NCBI GenBank assembly: GCA_016786765.1 | Contig: JAEUUZ010000061.1 | Span: 1 to 62,945 of the forward strand | Direction: 5' to 3' | Source of the DNA: Chitinophagales bacterium | GTDB lineage: Bacteria; Bacteroidota; Bacteroidia; Chitinophagales; LD1 | DNA length: 62,945 nt | In this document: piece by piece, positions 38,369-47,013 of the stretch | How the letters are laid out: each line of letters begins with the position of its first letter | Numbering within the stretch: position 1 is the stretch's first letter | Notes under the pieces: generated by a model | Databases searched by the model: none | Told to the model about the DNA's origin: nothing | Seen by the model: only the letters and a program-made list of their open reading frames with translations | Made by a program: the position numbers and the translations under genes

Positions 38369-38740
38369 TTACTTTACTTCTACTTCAGCACCAGCCTCAG
38401 TCAATTGTTTAGCTAAGTCTTCAGCTGTAGCTTTATCCACACCTTCTTTAATAGGTTTTGGAGCGCCATCAACTAGATCTTTAGCTTCTTTCAAACCTAG
38501 ACCAGTTAAGTCTTTAACGATTTTAACTACGTTCAATTTTTGAGCTCCAGCGCTTTTCAAGATTACATCGAAAGATGTCTTCTCAGCAGCAGCAGCAGCA
38601 CCTGCAGGAGCAGCAGCAACAGCTACAGCAGCAGCAGCAGGTTCGATTCCGTACTCAGATTTCAAGATATCTGCTAATTCTTTTACTTCCTTAACCGTAA
38701 GGTTTACAAGGGTTTCAGCTAGTGATTTTACGTCAGCCAT
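38369..38740 (-). CDS. rplL: 50S ribosomal protein L7/L12
   Basis: A 123-residue L7/L12, the multi-copy stalk protein that recruits translation factors. N-terminal dimerisation helices ([26 protein letters not shown]), an Ala-rich hinge ([19 protein letters not shown]) and the C-terminal domain with [30 protein letters not shown] are all present. The hinge is encoded by a GCA/GCT run. It has its own promoter and no rplJ upstream, unlike the near-universal rplJL order. It leads into rpoB. Confidence 0.97.
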   Translation of the reverse strand: MADVKSLAETLVNLTVKEVKELADILKSEYGIEPAAAAVAVAAAPAGAAAAAEKTSFDVILKSAGAQKLNVVKIVKDLTGLGLKEAKDLVDGAPKPIKEGVDKATAEDLAKQLTEAGAEVEVK

Positions 38741-39043
38741 GATGAATTTAATTTAATTTTATGGTATAATAAATAATCCGTATTTGGAAGCCCTTTCGGA
38801 AAACGGAATGCAAACTTAGAAATAATTCTCAACAAAAAAAGTGTGGAAACAAAAAAAATCTGTCCAATTTGCCCTTTTTGGGAAAAATTTGTATTGGTGT
38901 TGAAAATGGTCGGTTTTTGTTAAAACTTCTTTTGCCAAGCACAATTGAGTAAACCGACTTGATTTACAGCAAAAGCTAGCTAAAATTAGAGAAAAAAGTA
39001 CGGACGCCTTACGCATCCGCACTTAACCTTTAAACACAAAACA
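38741..39043 (-). promoter_or_regulatory. rplL promoter and leader, 303-base gap
   Basis: On the minus strand TAAGTTTG (38818-38811) is a perfect -7 box, preceded by a T-rich tract (TTTTTTTG, 38840-38833) in the -33 area. The leader before rplL is about 65 bases. The remaining upstream part (38842-39043) is AT-rich with no convincing gene; a 68-codon open frame there looks random in composition. No rplJ remnant is seen. Confidence 0.6.
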
Positions 39044-40231
39044 CTATTTTATTACCATTATCTTACCTGTAGAAACAATCTTAGCCGCATCATCCTGTAA
39101 CGAGAACCAATAAAAGCCCTCCGCTAATTTGTTGTTCATCTGTACTTCCAATATGTTGCCCTTATTTGTTGGCACTACAGTCTCAATTATTCTACCGGAA
39201 ACATCACGCAAAATTACGGCACTTACATTGCAGTGCTTCCCCATTGCAACACTGAACCGATTCTCTGTTACCGGGTTGGGGTAAGTGCTCCAATTGTTTC
39301 CAACTGCATCTTCGTTCGTTATCCCAGTGGGTAAGGTAGGTAGAGCAGTGGAAATAAAGGACGTAGTCATGTTGGTGAATAATGGACTCGAAAAATTGAC
39401 AGCCATTTGATAGTTATTTAACCCCTCTCTATAAAAATTATATCTGAAGGAAGTGGGACTTGATTGCTGCCATTGAGACATACCAAAGCCCGAAAGCAGG
39501 GCACTTGGAGCTGGACTACCCCCTAAATAGAAGCTATCTCTGCAAGCGGCTAACGTTTTTACTTGCAGCACGGGAACATCACTGTTAAAAACTGTTTGCG
39601 GAGGGAGTTTCAATATTCCATACCCAATTACGCTATCTAATCGTAAAAAATAGAAGGCCTGCTGTAAGGATGCTTTTGAAAGCCCTGCAGAAGCCACTGT
39701 TAATTCCATATTGACAACATTTCTCCTTTGACTACTCCAGGTAGAATCCATGGATGCAGGGAAAGCAATTAACGGTCGAGGATCAGTAGGATAGTAAATG
39801 ATATTGTCTAATATAATCAGACTATCGGCAGTATTTCCCGTCAACGCACCTAATCCGTAACGTTGTTCAGGCACATGAATCCCAATAGCATTCGCCCCCG
39901 AAGCTGTAATCGCATAATATTGATCAAAATTATAGCCCAGAGAAGAGGTTAGTCCTTTGTACAAACTGGTTAGCTTATATTGAGCGTCAGGAAAATTTGG
40001 ATCGCCACTCAAAAGTGTAACATCATTGGTAGAGGGGGAAACAGGTGTCGCAGTACTATAATCCCAAACCTGTGCGGCTCCTCTACTGGGTATCGAACTT
40101 ACATTAGCCGTTATTTCTGCAACAGGTGTAGAGGCAAGGGGAAACGGATAATTACTTTGATCTAAAACAATTTGGCTAAATGCCGAAACATAACAGCCTA
40201 AAAACGCAAAATTGGTAATGAGCTTTTTCAT
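39044..40231 (-). CDS. Secreted protein with T9SS type A sorting domain
   Basis: A 395-residue protein with a signal peptide (1-19, ending SAFSQ) and a T9SS type A tail from about residue 310. The tail shows NWSTYPNPVTENRFSVAM, VILRDVSGRIIETV, KLAEGFYWFSLQD and an ending KIMVIK. The middle is beta-rich, with repeated aromatic and Asp-Ser segments and no catalytic motif; fragments such as WDYSTATPV and SLGYNFDQYYAITASG resemble surface proteins of unknown function in this phylum. It is read away from rplL's promoter region and diverges from the TPR-LuxR regulator. Confidence 0.85.
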   Translation of the reverse strand: MKKLITNFAFLGCYVSAFSQIVLDQSNYPFPLASTPVAEITANVSSIPSRGAAQVWDYSTATPVSPSTNDVTLLSGDPNFPDAQYKLTSLYKGLTSSLGYNFDQYYAITASGANAIGIHVPEQRYGLGALTGNTADSLIILDNIIYYPTDPRPLIAFPASMDSTWSSQRRNVVNMELTVASAGLSKASLQQAFYFLRLDSVIGYGILKLPPQTVFNSDVPVLQVKTLAACRDSFYLGGSPAPSALLSGFGMSQWQQSSPTSFRYNFYREGLNNYQMAVNFSSPLFTNMTTSFISTALPTLPTGITNEDAVGNNWSTYPNPVTENRFSVAMGKHCNVSAVILRDVSGRIIETVVPTNKGNILEVQMNNKLAEGFYWFSLQDDAAKIVSTGKIMVIK

Positions 40232-40378
40232 ATTAGTATTTATTTAGTTATTTAATGACGCAAATGAAAAGAATAGGTACGAGTGGATAAGTACTAATAA
40301 ACTACTAAGCCCCTGAAACCAATAGGATAATCCACTAGTTTTGAATCATTAAAGGGGGATTAGTTTCACTACAATAAG

Positions 40379-41992
40379 ATGAAAAAAAAAGAGAAAGAGC
40401 ACACTATAAATATACTGATTGACAATACTATGCCCTTTTTCCAAGCGCAGAAAACACTTTCTGAGCTGTTAAGCGATAAGAAAAAGAAGCTCACCCAAAA
40501 AGAGACCATGTCGTATAGCCTGCAATTGGCTATGGCAGAACTAGCCATTGGCAATACAGCTATATCACTACAACTTTTAGCTGATTGTGAAAAGCATATT
40601 CTCTCCCATGGACTACCCATTGAAAAAGGCACACTCTGGCTACTTCGTTCCATGCACCTTTCTGCACAAGCCAAATACGAAGAGGCCTTACAGTTGGCAC
40701 AACGTGCTTTAAACACGGCTCAACAATTAAATATTAATGCATTTACATTCCGCTGTTTAATTAATTGTGGTCGTATTTGTTTACGGCTGTTATTGAATAC
40801 AGAATCGTTAGCCTATTTGAATAGCGCATTGGAGTTAGCCCGAAAACTAAACAACAAACACCAAATTATTGTATGCATGTATCAGCAAAACGAAGTGCGA
40901 AAAGATTTGGTGAGTCCGGAGGAAAACCTCCGAAATGCAGAAGAATTATTAGCGTACAGAACTCGACCAAAACCAGCAACTGAAGATATAAGCGATGTGC
41001 ATATTTATGAAGCCGCAGCACGTGCAGCCTTAGCTTGTGGCGATATCGAAAAAACAAAACAATATAACCAAGCTGCCACCGAAATAAAAAATCGGATAGC
41101 GCCTAATTCGGTGATGCAAATTGATAGATTTTTACTCTTAGCCAACATTGCAGTATTGGAAAAAGATGAAAATGAGATGTTGTATCAAACAACTTTATGC
41201 ATTGACACCACTCAAAAAGGAACAACACCACTGAGCAGTTTATTGGCCTATGAAGTTCGGTTTGAATATTACTTACGCCACAACAACATTAAAAAAGCAA
41301 AGCAAAATTTAGATGCATTAAATGCTTGTACGGTTAAAATAGGGAGCCAAATGAGCATCAACAAGTTGAATAAATGCTTTGTAAAATATTATCAAAAAAC
41401 AGAAAATGCGGCAAAAGAACTGGAGTACATCAAAAAAATAAATGAGCATGAAACGCAGGCTCAGCAAGAGATAATGGCTTACCGATTGAAACACATTACT
41501 GCTTTACACCAGTTAGAAATTGCCGAAAAAGAAAACAAACTCATCACCCAAGACTTACACCTAAAATCTCAAGAATTAAGTATGGCGAATCACTATCTAC
41601 AACAACGCAACGAGCTGCTTTCCGATTTGAAAGGCAGTATAAACTTATTGAAAAAAGAAAATGCGCAACGCGAACAAATCTTTCAAACCCTTTTCAAAAA
41701 GATTGATGCAGCGTTTAACAAGGAAGATGCCGAAAAAGAAATTTTCAAGGAAAAATTCGACAAAACCCACGCACATTTTATTCAAGCTTTAACCCGGCAA
41801 TATTCTACACTTAGCCCTACAGAAAGCAGAATCTGCGCCCTTTTGCACTCAGGTTTTAACACCAAAGAAATTGCTACTTTGCTCTCTACTAGCGAAAGAA
41901 ACATAGAAACCCATCGGCTCCACATTCGCAAAAAACTAGGACTAAAACAGGGTGCAAATTTGAACATGACGTTAGCGGCAATAAAAGTGTAA
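40379..41992 (+). CDS. Cytoplasmic TPR protein with C-terminal LuxR-type DNA-binding domain
   Basis: A 537-residue putative transcription factor without a signal peptide. Residues about 30-330 are TPR-like repeats (YEEALQLAQRALNTAQQL, SLAYLNSALELARKLNN). A coiled coil (about 370-440) follows, then a LuxR-type helix-turn-helix (LSPTESRICALLHSGFNTKEIATLLSTSERNIETHRLHIRKKLGL). Related Bacteroidota proteins usually have an extracytoplasmic TPR part and a membrane helix before the coil; here I see none, so sensing would be cytoplasmic. It lies between surface-protein genes and may control them, which is inference from position. Confidence 0.83.
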   Translation: MKKKEKEHTINILIDNTMPFFQAQKTLSELLSDKKKKLTQKETMSYSLQLAMAELAIGNTAISLQLLADCEKHILSHGLPIEKGTLWLLRSMHLSAQAKYEEALQLAQRALNTAQQLNINAFTFRCLINCGRICLRLLLNTESLAYLNSALELARKLNNKHQIIVCMYQQNEVRKDLVSPEENLRNAEELLAYRTRPKPATEDISDVHIYEAAARAALACGDIEKTKQYNQAATEIKNRIAPNSVMQIDRFLLLANIAVLEKDENEMLYQTTLCIDTTQKGTTPLSSLLAYEVRFEYYLRHNNIKKAKQNLDALNACTVKIGSQMSINKLNKCFVKYYQKTENAAKELEYIKKINEHETQAQQEIMAYRLKHITALHQLEIAEKENKLITQDLHLKSQELSMANHYLQQRNELLSDLKGSINLLKKENAQREQIFQTLFKKIDAAFNKEDAEKEIFKEKFDKTHAHFIQALTRQYSTLSPTESRICALLHSGFNTKEIATLLSTSERNIETHRLHIRKKLGLKQGANLNMTLAAIKV

Positions 41993-42039
41993 CCGATACG
42001 AATTAGTAATTACAACGAGCGCATGGAGTTTCTCATTTA

Positions 42040-42138
42040 GGCGAGTCCCGCTCGGAATCGGGATTGGGTGTTGCGTTCCAATCTTTGCCATTGGAATTGG
42101 CAAAGGATTTCCACTTCACCCCCGCTCGCGAGATAGCG
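42040..42138 (-). repeat. Structured dispersed repeat, copy 3
   Basis: Read on the minus strand this is GCGAGCGGGGGTGAAGTGG, then AAATCC, a perfect 7-bp hairpin (TTTGCCA/TGGCAAA, plus-strand 42084-42104), GATTGGAACGCAAC, then a second hairpin (TCCC/GGGA, plus-strand 42046-42063) and ACTCGCC. Order and spacing equal copy 2 at 8469-8563, while stem sequences differ. The 342-base gap 41993-42334 is otherwise empty of genes. A 71-codon open frame that crosses it is this repeat read as protein. Confidence 0.72.
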
Positions 42139-42334
42139 ATTGAATTATATTTTAGTTGTCTTTGTGCTTCAGGCTTGGCGTAGTTTTCGACTACATTAAA
42201 GTGTAAGTGAACCTCCGCTTTAGTGTGCAAATAACGTAGATAATACATACTGAAGGTATCTTGGCAAAGAATACGATAGCAAATATGAAAGATGGATCAG
42301 CATTTCACCTGTGTAAAAAGTACGCTGTGATTGG

Positions 42335-42784
42335 TTACAACTTAACAACGCTAAAGGTTTTCTTCCCTTCTTTGTTTGAAACAACAACAAAACAAACACC
42401 TCTTTCAAAAGCAGCTATGTCTATTTTTTTATTATCTATTGCAACCTCTAGCTTTTGCCCAAGACTGTTAGTTATATAAATATCTAAGTTTTGGATATCG
42501 CCCTTAAACTTAACCGTGTTTATGGTTGGATTTGGGAAGACTTCTATTTGTTCAATTTGGCTTTCATTAATAGCATTGACAACTATTGCAGCCGGCACCT
42601 GAATAGACCTTTTGAATACTATATTCGAATTGTTTGATCGATTTGGATTGCAATCGTTGCTAGGATAGCAAACAACCATATACTCCATGTTGGTAGAAAA
42701 AGGAGCATTGTCACCTATCAAAACAGGCGTTGTATTGAAATATTTCCTGAAGAATTGCCAATTTGAACCAATTACTCTTCGCAA
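42335..42784 (-). pseudogene. Orphan T9SS C-terminal-domain fragment
   Basis: An open frame of 149 codons whose second half is a good T9SS type A tail (VFPNPTINTVKFKGDIQNLDIYITNSLGQKLEV, FERGVCFVVVSNKEGKKTFSVVKL). The first half has a Cys pair (VVCYPSNDC) but no signal peptide, and the frame opens with TTG only six codons after an in-frame stop. It begins 22 bases after the TonB-receptor stop. Without a signal peptide the sorting tail cannot work, so I read this as the remnant of a larger secreted protein, cut by deletion or rearrangement. Confidence 0.65.
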
Positions 42785-42805
42785 TAGAACTATTAATATT
42801 CCTTA

Positions 42806-45196
42806 TTAAAAATACAATCGATACTGAGGCAGCGGAAATAAACCCTGCTGATACTCTGTAGCAATGGAGTTAGTACGCACATTATACACTAAACGAAATA
42901 CGTTTCTATGGTTGGTTAAATTTTGAGCATCAATAGAGAATTCGTGCGTAATTTTTTTCATGCTCAAGCGATAACTAAATTTCAAATCTAAACGATAATA
43001 TACAGGATATTGAGAGGTAAACGCTTCAGCATCTTTACGAATTTCCTGTTGCAACTGGGCACTTTTTTCAAAATCAATTGGCGTGTAGAATCGGCCGCCT
43101 GCCACCGTAAACTTCCCATCGATGGCCACGGAATGACGCTTGGTCTTATTTTTTCTGCCTCCGAACTTATACTCGTACCCGCCCAACATATTTACCACAT
43201 ACAAACCATTGAAAGCCGTGTTGCGCCATACATTATCGCTGCCCTTGTAGCGCGATTGAAAAATAGAAGCGGTGGTCAATAAATAATAACCTTTACTGAA
43301 AAATTTCTCCATTGTTATCTCTACGCCATAGTTCATACCAACGCCTTTGTTGGTAAGGTTGGTGTTGTTTGGCGTAGAAAATTCGGCACCGGCATTGAGC
43401 ATACTGAACGAGCTGCTGAATTTTTCCACCGGCACTTTATCGATATACTGAAAATAGGTTTCGGCTTTAAAGTGAAAATCTTTTTTGAACGTTAAATCGT
43501 AGCCCAACACCAAGTGGTTACTGCGACTGAAACCCATGTTCAAATTGGTTGGTTTGCCATTCCCCAATGCGGTGACTTCGGCATTGTAATAGGTGGGTAG
43601 CGGTTGAATTTGATGATGCAATCCATAGCCAAAACTTACGTACTGATTTTCTTTAAACTGATAGCGCAAACCCACACGCGGAGCGGGTGCTGTGGTACTT
43701 CTGCTCAACGAAAAATGTTGAATGTGAATACCGGTATTCAAGACCAACTGATCGGAAAATTTGTGTTGCCATTGCGCATATACTTGAGCCAAGGCACTGT
43801 ACCCTTTAGCATATTTCATAGGTACGAATTTCCCTTCATAGGAAATACTATCCGAGAAAAACAAATCGTATACATTGGTAATTACACCTGCGGTAATAGT
43901 GTTTTTGGCATTTAACTTAGTGTTATAGAAAATATGAGCGGTATATTTATTCTGCCGAAGTATAACCTTGTTGTAACGTGCGATATTACTTCGATTGAAC
44001 ACATCTATTGTGTCAATATCGGCTAGTTGACGTTGGTGTGAGGCACCTAATGCAATTTTGTAATACGATTTTGGAGTTATAAAATAGGTATGCGAAAAAC
44101 CAACAATACCTGTTTGTACTCGATTGTAAATATCTTGGTTCTCATTAATAAATAGGTTCGTACCCGAAGTACTTGGATCGGTTTTAGAACTTAATAACTC
44201 AATTTTACTTAAACCGCCTAACCCCCACAAGCGGAATATACCTGCCTTTTTGGTAGGCACATCTATCTTAAACGATAAATCTTGATACTCGGGCACTGCC
44301 GTTCCTGTTCCAAAATTTGCTTTCAAAAGTTTAAACAACGCCAACGTAGAGTAGCGATAATTTATCATGAAAGATGCTTGACTTTTCTTTTTGGCAAAAG
44401 GCCCCTCCGCCCCTATTTCTAAACCATTGAACCCAATTTGTGCCAAGAACTCATATTTGTTTTTATTGCCACTGCGCATTTTTAAATCAAAGGCTCCGGC
44501 CAAAGCATTTCCGTATTCTGCAGGGAAAGCAGATGTCATAAAATCGCTGCGGGAAAGGGTGTTGTTATTCAACATACTTACCGGCCCACCTGTGCTGCCA
44601 AAACTGGCAAAGTGATTCGGGCTTGGGATATCTATACCTTCTAAACGCCATAATAAGCCCATAGGCGAGTTACCGCGAATAATAATATCGTTGCGAGCAT
44701 CGTTGGCCCCACTTACTCCGGCAAAGTTAGACGCCATACGGGCCGGATCGTTTCGACTGCCACTAAACTTGTTGGTTTGCTCTACTTCAAACGAACGGGC
44801 ACTTACCGTAGCGAACTCGTTTTTGGGGCGCGACTTATCGCTATTACCCATCACCACCACTTCTTTGATTTCGCTGATCTTTTCTTCTAATTCAATGTTC
44901 AATTGGGTTTCCTTACCCGACATAACTAACACATCATTCGCAAATGCATCCTTATACCCTATATAACTTACTTTAATTGAGGCTCGGCCCAGTGGCACCT
45001 GTGGCAAAACAAAATTTCCGTTCACATCAGTAGTGGTACCCATGAAAGGTTTTGAACCAACCACTACCACACTCGCCCCAAAAATGGGATATTTAGAGTC
45101 TTTATCAACTACCAATCCACGTACATTCTTACCATCCTGTGCTGTAAGGGATAGGGTGAGAACAAACTGTAAAAGCAAAAAAGTAAAAAATCGCAT
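42806..45196 (-). CDS. TonB-dependent receptor with carboxypeptidase-regulatory-like domain
   Basis: A 796-residue outer-membrane transporter. Signal peptide 1-19; a carboxypeptidase-regulatory-like beta-sandwich follows (VRGLVVDKDSKYPIFGASVVV, VNGNFVLPQVPLG). Then comes a plug domain (about 120-230, with FAGVSGANDARNDIIIRGN) and a 22-strand-type barrel ending in LPQYRLYF with a terminal Phe. No SusD partner is adjacent, so polysaccharide uptake is not indicated; substrate unknown. The RGNSP and NPARMASNFAGV parts match Bacteroidota receptors of the non-SusC kind. A truncated T9SS tail lies directly downstream. Confidence 0.92.
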   Translation of the reverse strand: MRFFTFLLLQFVLTLSLTAQDGKNVRGLVVDKDSKYPIFGASVVVVGSKPFMGTTTDVNGNFVLPQVPLGRASIKVSYIGYKDAFANDVLVMSGKETQLNIELEEKISEIKEVVVMGNSDKSRPKNEFATVSARSFEVEQTNKFSGSRNDPARMASNFAGVSGANDARNDIIIRGNSPMGLLWRLEGIDIPSPNHFASFGSTGGPVSMLNNNTLSRSDFMTSAFPAEYGNALAGAFDLKMRSGNKNKYEFLAQIGFNGLEIGAEGPFAKKKSQASFMINYRYSTLALFKLLKANFGTGTAVPEYQDLSFKIDVPTKKAGIFRLWGLGGLSKIELLSSKTDPSTSGTNLFINENQDIYNRVQTGIVGFSHTYFITPKSYYKIALGASHQRQLADIDTIDVFNRSNIARYNKVILRQNKYTAHIFYNTKLNAKNTITAGVITNVYDLFFSDSISYEGKFVPMKYAKGYSALAQVYAQWQHKFSDQLVLNTGIHIQHFSLSRSTTAPAPRVGLRYQFKENQYVSFGYGLHHQIQPLPTYYNAEVTALGNGKPTNLNMGFSRSNHLVLGYDLTFKKDFHFKAETYFQYIDKVPVEKFSSSFSMLNAGAEFSTPNNTNLTNKGVGMNYGVEITMEKFFSKGYYLLTTASIFQSRYKGSDNVWRNTAFNGLYVVNMLGGYEYKFGGRKNKTKRHSVAIDGKFTVAGGRFYTPIDFEKSAQLQQEIRKDAEAFTSQYPVYYRLDLKFSYRLSMKKITHEFSIDAQNLTNHRNVFRLVYNVRTNSIATEYQQGLFPLPQYRLYF

Positions 45197-45498
45197 GGTT
45201 TAACTTTTGCTATTCAACAAAAAATGGAGCGTAAAGTTAGAAAAGCAGCAAAAAATATCAGAAAAAAATGATGGTAATCAGTAAGAAATCCATTGAATTG
45301 GGCGAATTTCATGACCAAAGTCCTATTTAGTGAAATTAAAATTGGGATTAACATGTAATCCCTTGTAGTAGTCTCATATTACAAAGCAAGAAACGTGAAA
45401 TGCCCTTACTTTCACAAAAAAACACAATATTTCCCTGTCTTATTTCGTTACCCTAACAAATACTTCCTTTATGCGAAAGAACTACTTCACCAAAACAC
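45197..45498. promoter_or_regulatory. 302-base divergent promoter region
   Basis: The gap serves the TonB receptor (left) and the two barrel genes (right). For the receptor, TATTTTTTG (45257-45249, minus strand) is a possible -7 box with a 3-base n spacing, about 55 bases before the start. For the right-hand genes I found no convincing box. No gene or RNA is visible. Confidence 0.35.
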
Positions 45499-46188
45499 AT
45501 GCTTATGCAATACAACATCAGGCAGGTAGTTCTTTGTATTTCAGTGCTGCTGCCGGCACTTCAACTTCATGCACTTGGTGACACCACTGCACATCTTCGC
45601 TTGGGCGACAGAATTTTTTACGAAAAACAAGGCGGTAATTTTTCGCTGGGTATGCGCAACACCATTAGCTTTTTTAATGATGGCGACCCAAAAGCGATTG
45701 GCACCGGTATAGGCGGACATTTTCGTCTTCAGGTTGCCAACCGTGTAAACACTGAATTTTATGCCGATGTATTTTCCAGTAACATTCGCAACAAAGCCCA
45801 TCGCTACGATTACCATATTGGATGGAGCGTGATGTACTATTTTATTGACCCCAAAGCCTTTGAACGAAAATTCACACCTTATGTTTTAGCCGGACATTGC
45901 TTCGACCAAACCGTAATTACCATTAACGGACCGAATGGTAAAAGCGGAAGTCGCTTCAGTTCTGAAGTACAGGGTGGTCTAGGACTTAGCTATAATGTTA
46001 CGCCTAAGTTCGACATCTCACTCACCACACAATATGGTTTCCATTTGGGTAAAGAATTAGAATTGGAAGAACATGCCGATGGTACCATGACCATCGAAAC
46101 ACAGCGAAATACAGGCTGGCAAGGCCATTTAATGATCAGTATTAGTGCTAACTATAAAATCTTTAAGCTATGGAACCGAAAAAAATAA
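45499..46188 (+). CDS. Outer-membrane beta-barrel protein
   Basis: A 229-residue protein with a signal peptide (about 1-26, ending LHAL) and a body of amphipathic strands with aromatic girdle residues, such as NFSLGMRNTISFFND, HFRLQVANRVNTEFYADVF and DISLTTQYGFHL. Gly-rich turns lie between them, the pattern of a small eight-strand outer-membrane barrel. No specific family recognised. Its TAA stop shares the A with the ATG of the next gene (TAATG), so the two are translationally coupled and likely make a pair. ATG 45505 is an alternative start two codons in. Confidence 0.75.
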   Translation: MLMQYNIRQVVLCISVLLPALQLHALGDTTAHLRLGDRIFYEKQGGNFSLGMRNTISFFNDGDPKAIGTGIGGHFRLQVANRVNTEFYADVFSSNIRNKAHRYDYHIGWSVMYYFIDPKAFERKFTPYVLAGHCFDQTVITINGPNGKSGSRFSSEVQGGLGLSYNVTPKFDISLTTQYGFHLGKELELEEHADGTMTIETQRNTGWQGHLMISISANYKIFKLWNRKK

Positions 46189-46784
46189 TGACCACTATAA
46201 CAGTACTTATATTGGTCATCACACCACTGAATGCGCAACGTGTTTGGGAAACCAGAAAAGGCATCATCCGCACACAAGGCAATTTAGGGGGTGGATATAT
46301 GATTAAACAGAAAACAGTATCGGCCTACTGTAATGGTGAAATGGAACTCTTTATTGACGACCGTTTTGCTTATACCGGTGCTATTTGCTTCTCTTTTGTT
46401 ACGCTAAAGAAGAATCAAACTGGAGTGAAATCCAATCATGCTATATTTGCCGGAGCCAACTACCACTTCCTGAAACCACAACGTTTCGATCCTTACATTG
46501 GTCTAACCCCCGGTGCAGGTCTAGTACAGGCGCGATATATTGATGGTGAAGAATTAAAAACTACCGCATATACGGTTGTTCCGCTTCTTTCTATGCAAAT
46601 TGGGTGTAACTATTATGTGGCTTCGTTTATGCATTTCTTTTTGAAAGTACAGGGCGTAACGGGGCAAATGTTCAGCACCCTTTCCACTCCCCAACGCCTC
46701 GATGAAATCAAGTTTATGGGCGGTATGGGATGGAACCTGCGCTTGTGGAAACCGAAGGTGCGCGATACATGGAAGAACATCTAA
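46188..46784 (+). CDS. Second outer-membrane beta-barrel protein of a coupled pair
   Basis: A 198-residue protein starting at MTTITVLILVITPLNAQ, a clean signal peptide. An upstream ATG at 46170 lies inside the previous gene. The mature part has barrel-like strands (MELFIDDRFAYTGAICFSFVTL, NHAIFAGANYHFL, FDPYIGLTPGAGLVQARYI). It ends RLWKPKVRDTWKNI, so the terminal aromatic signal common to barrel proteins is not perfect. It is similar in size and style to the gene before it, and joined to it by a one-base stop-start overlap. Function unknown. Confidence 0.72.
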   Translation: MTTITVLILVITPLNAQRVWETRKGIIRTQGNLGGGYMIKQKTVSAYCNGEMELFIDDRFAYTGAICFSFVTLKKNQTGVKSNHAIFAGANYHFLKPQRFDPYIGLTPGAGLVQARYIDGEELKTTAYTVVPLLSMQIGCNYYVASFMHFFLKVQGVTGQMFSTLSTPQRLDEIKFMGGMGWNLRLWKPKVRDTWKNI

Positions 46785-47013
46785 ACTGTTGCTACTCAAA
46801 TTATGAGCATAGAAAAACTGAGCGACATGTTGTACAGCTAGATTTAAAATATGCCTTAGCTTTCCAACTTAATTAGCCAATTGAGCTGCAAGGAAATCGT
46901 GTAAATTAGAAAACGGTTTTACTTCTCTAGATAGGATAAATACTGTTTTGATAAAAAAAGAATACGTCATGTATTGCTGCATGACGTATTCTTACATTTT
47001 AAATCGAAAAATC
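46785..47013. other. 229-base convergent gap
   Basis: Between the barrel pair and clpP. It holds the strong clpP terminator at 46958-46993. The remaining part has no gene or repeat that I recognise. Confidence 0.6.
46958..46993 (-). terminator. Intrinsic terminator of clpP
   Basis: A perfect 14-bp stem (AAGAATACGTCATG 46958-46971, CATGACGTATTCTT 46980-46993) with an 8-base loop, followed on the minus strand by a run of T. It lies 20 bases past the clpP stop. The stem is also symmetric for plus-strand reading, but no T-run follows there. Confidence 0.9.

Noticed and set aside
38581-38640. GCA/GCT-rich stretch in rplL as a simple-sequence repeat
   Set aside because: It encodes the normal Ala-rich hinge of L7/L12.
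38816-39022. A 68-codon minus-strand frame upstream of rplL that might replace rplJ
   Set aside because: No resemblance to ribosomal L10, overlaps the rplL promoter, and residues look random for AT-rich sequence.
42033-42248. A 71-codon minus-strand open frame
   Set aside because: It is the structured repeat copy 3 read as protein; its composition is odd and copy 2 at 8469-8563 is not open in the same way. Better described as a repeat.
42806-45196. A SusC/SusD-type polysaccharide utilisation locus
   Set aside because: The receptor has no SusD neighbour and no glycoside hydrolase beside it; the GH125 gene is 6 kb away and alone.
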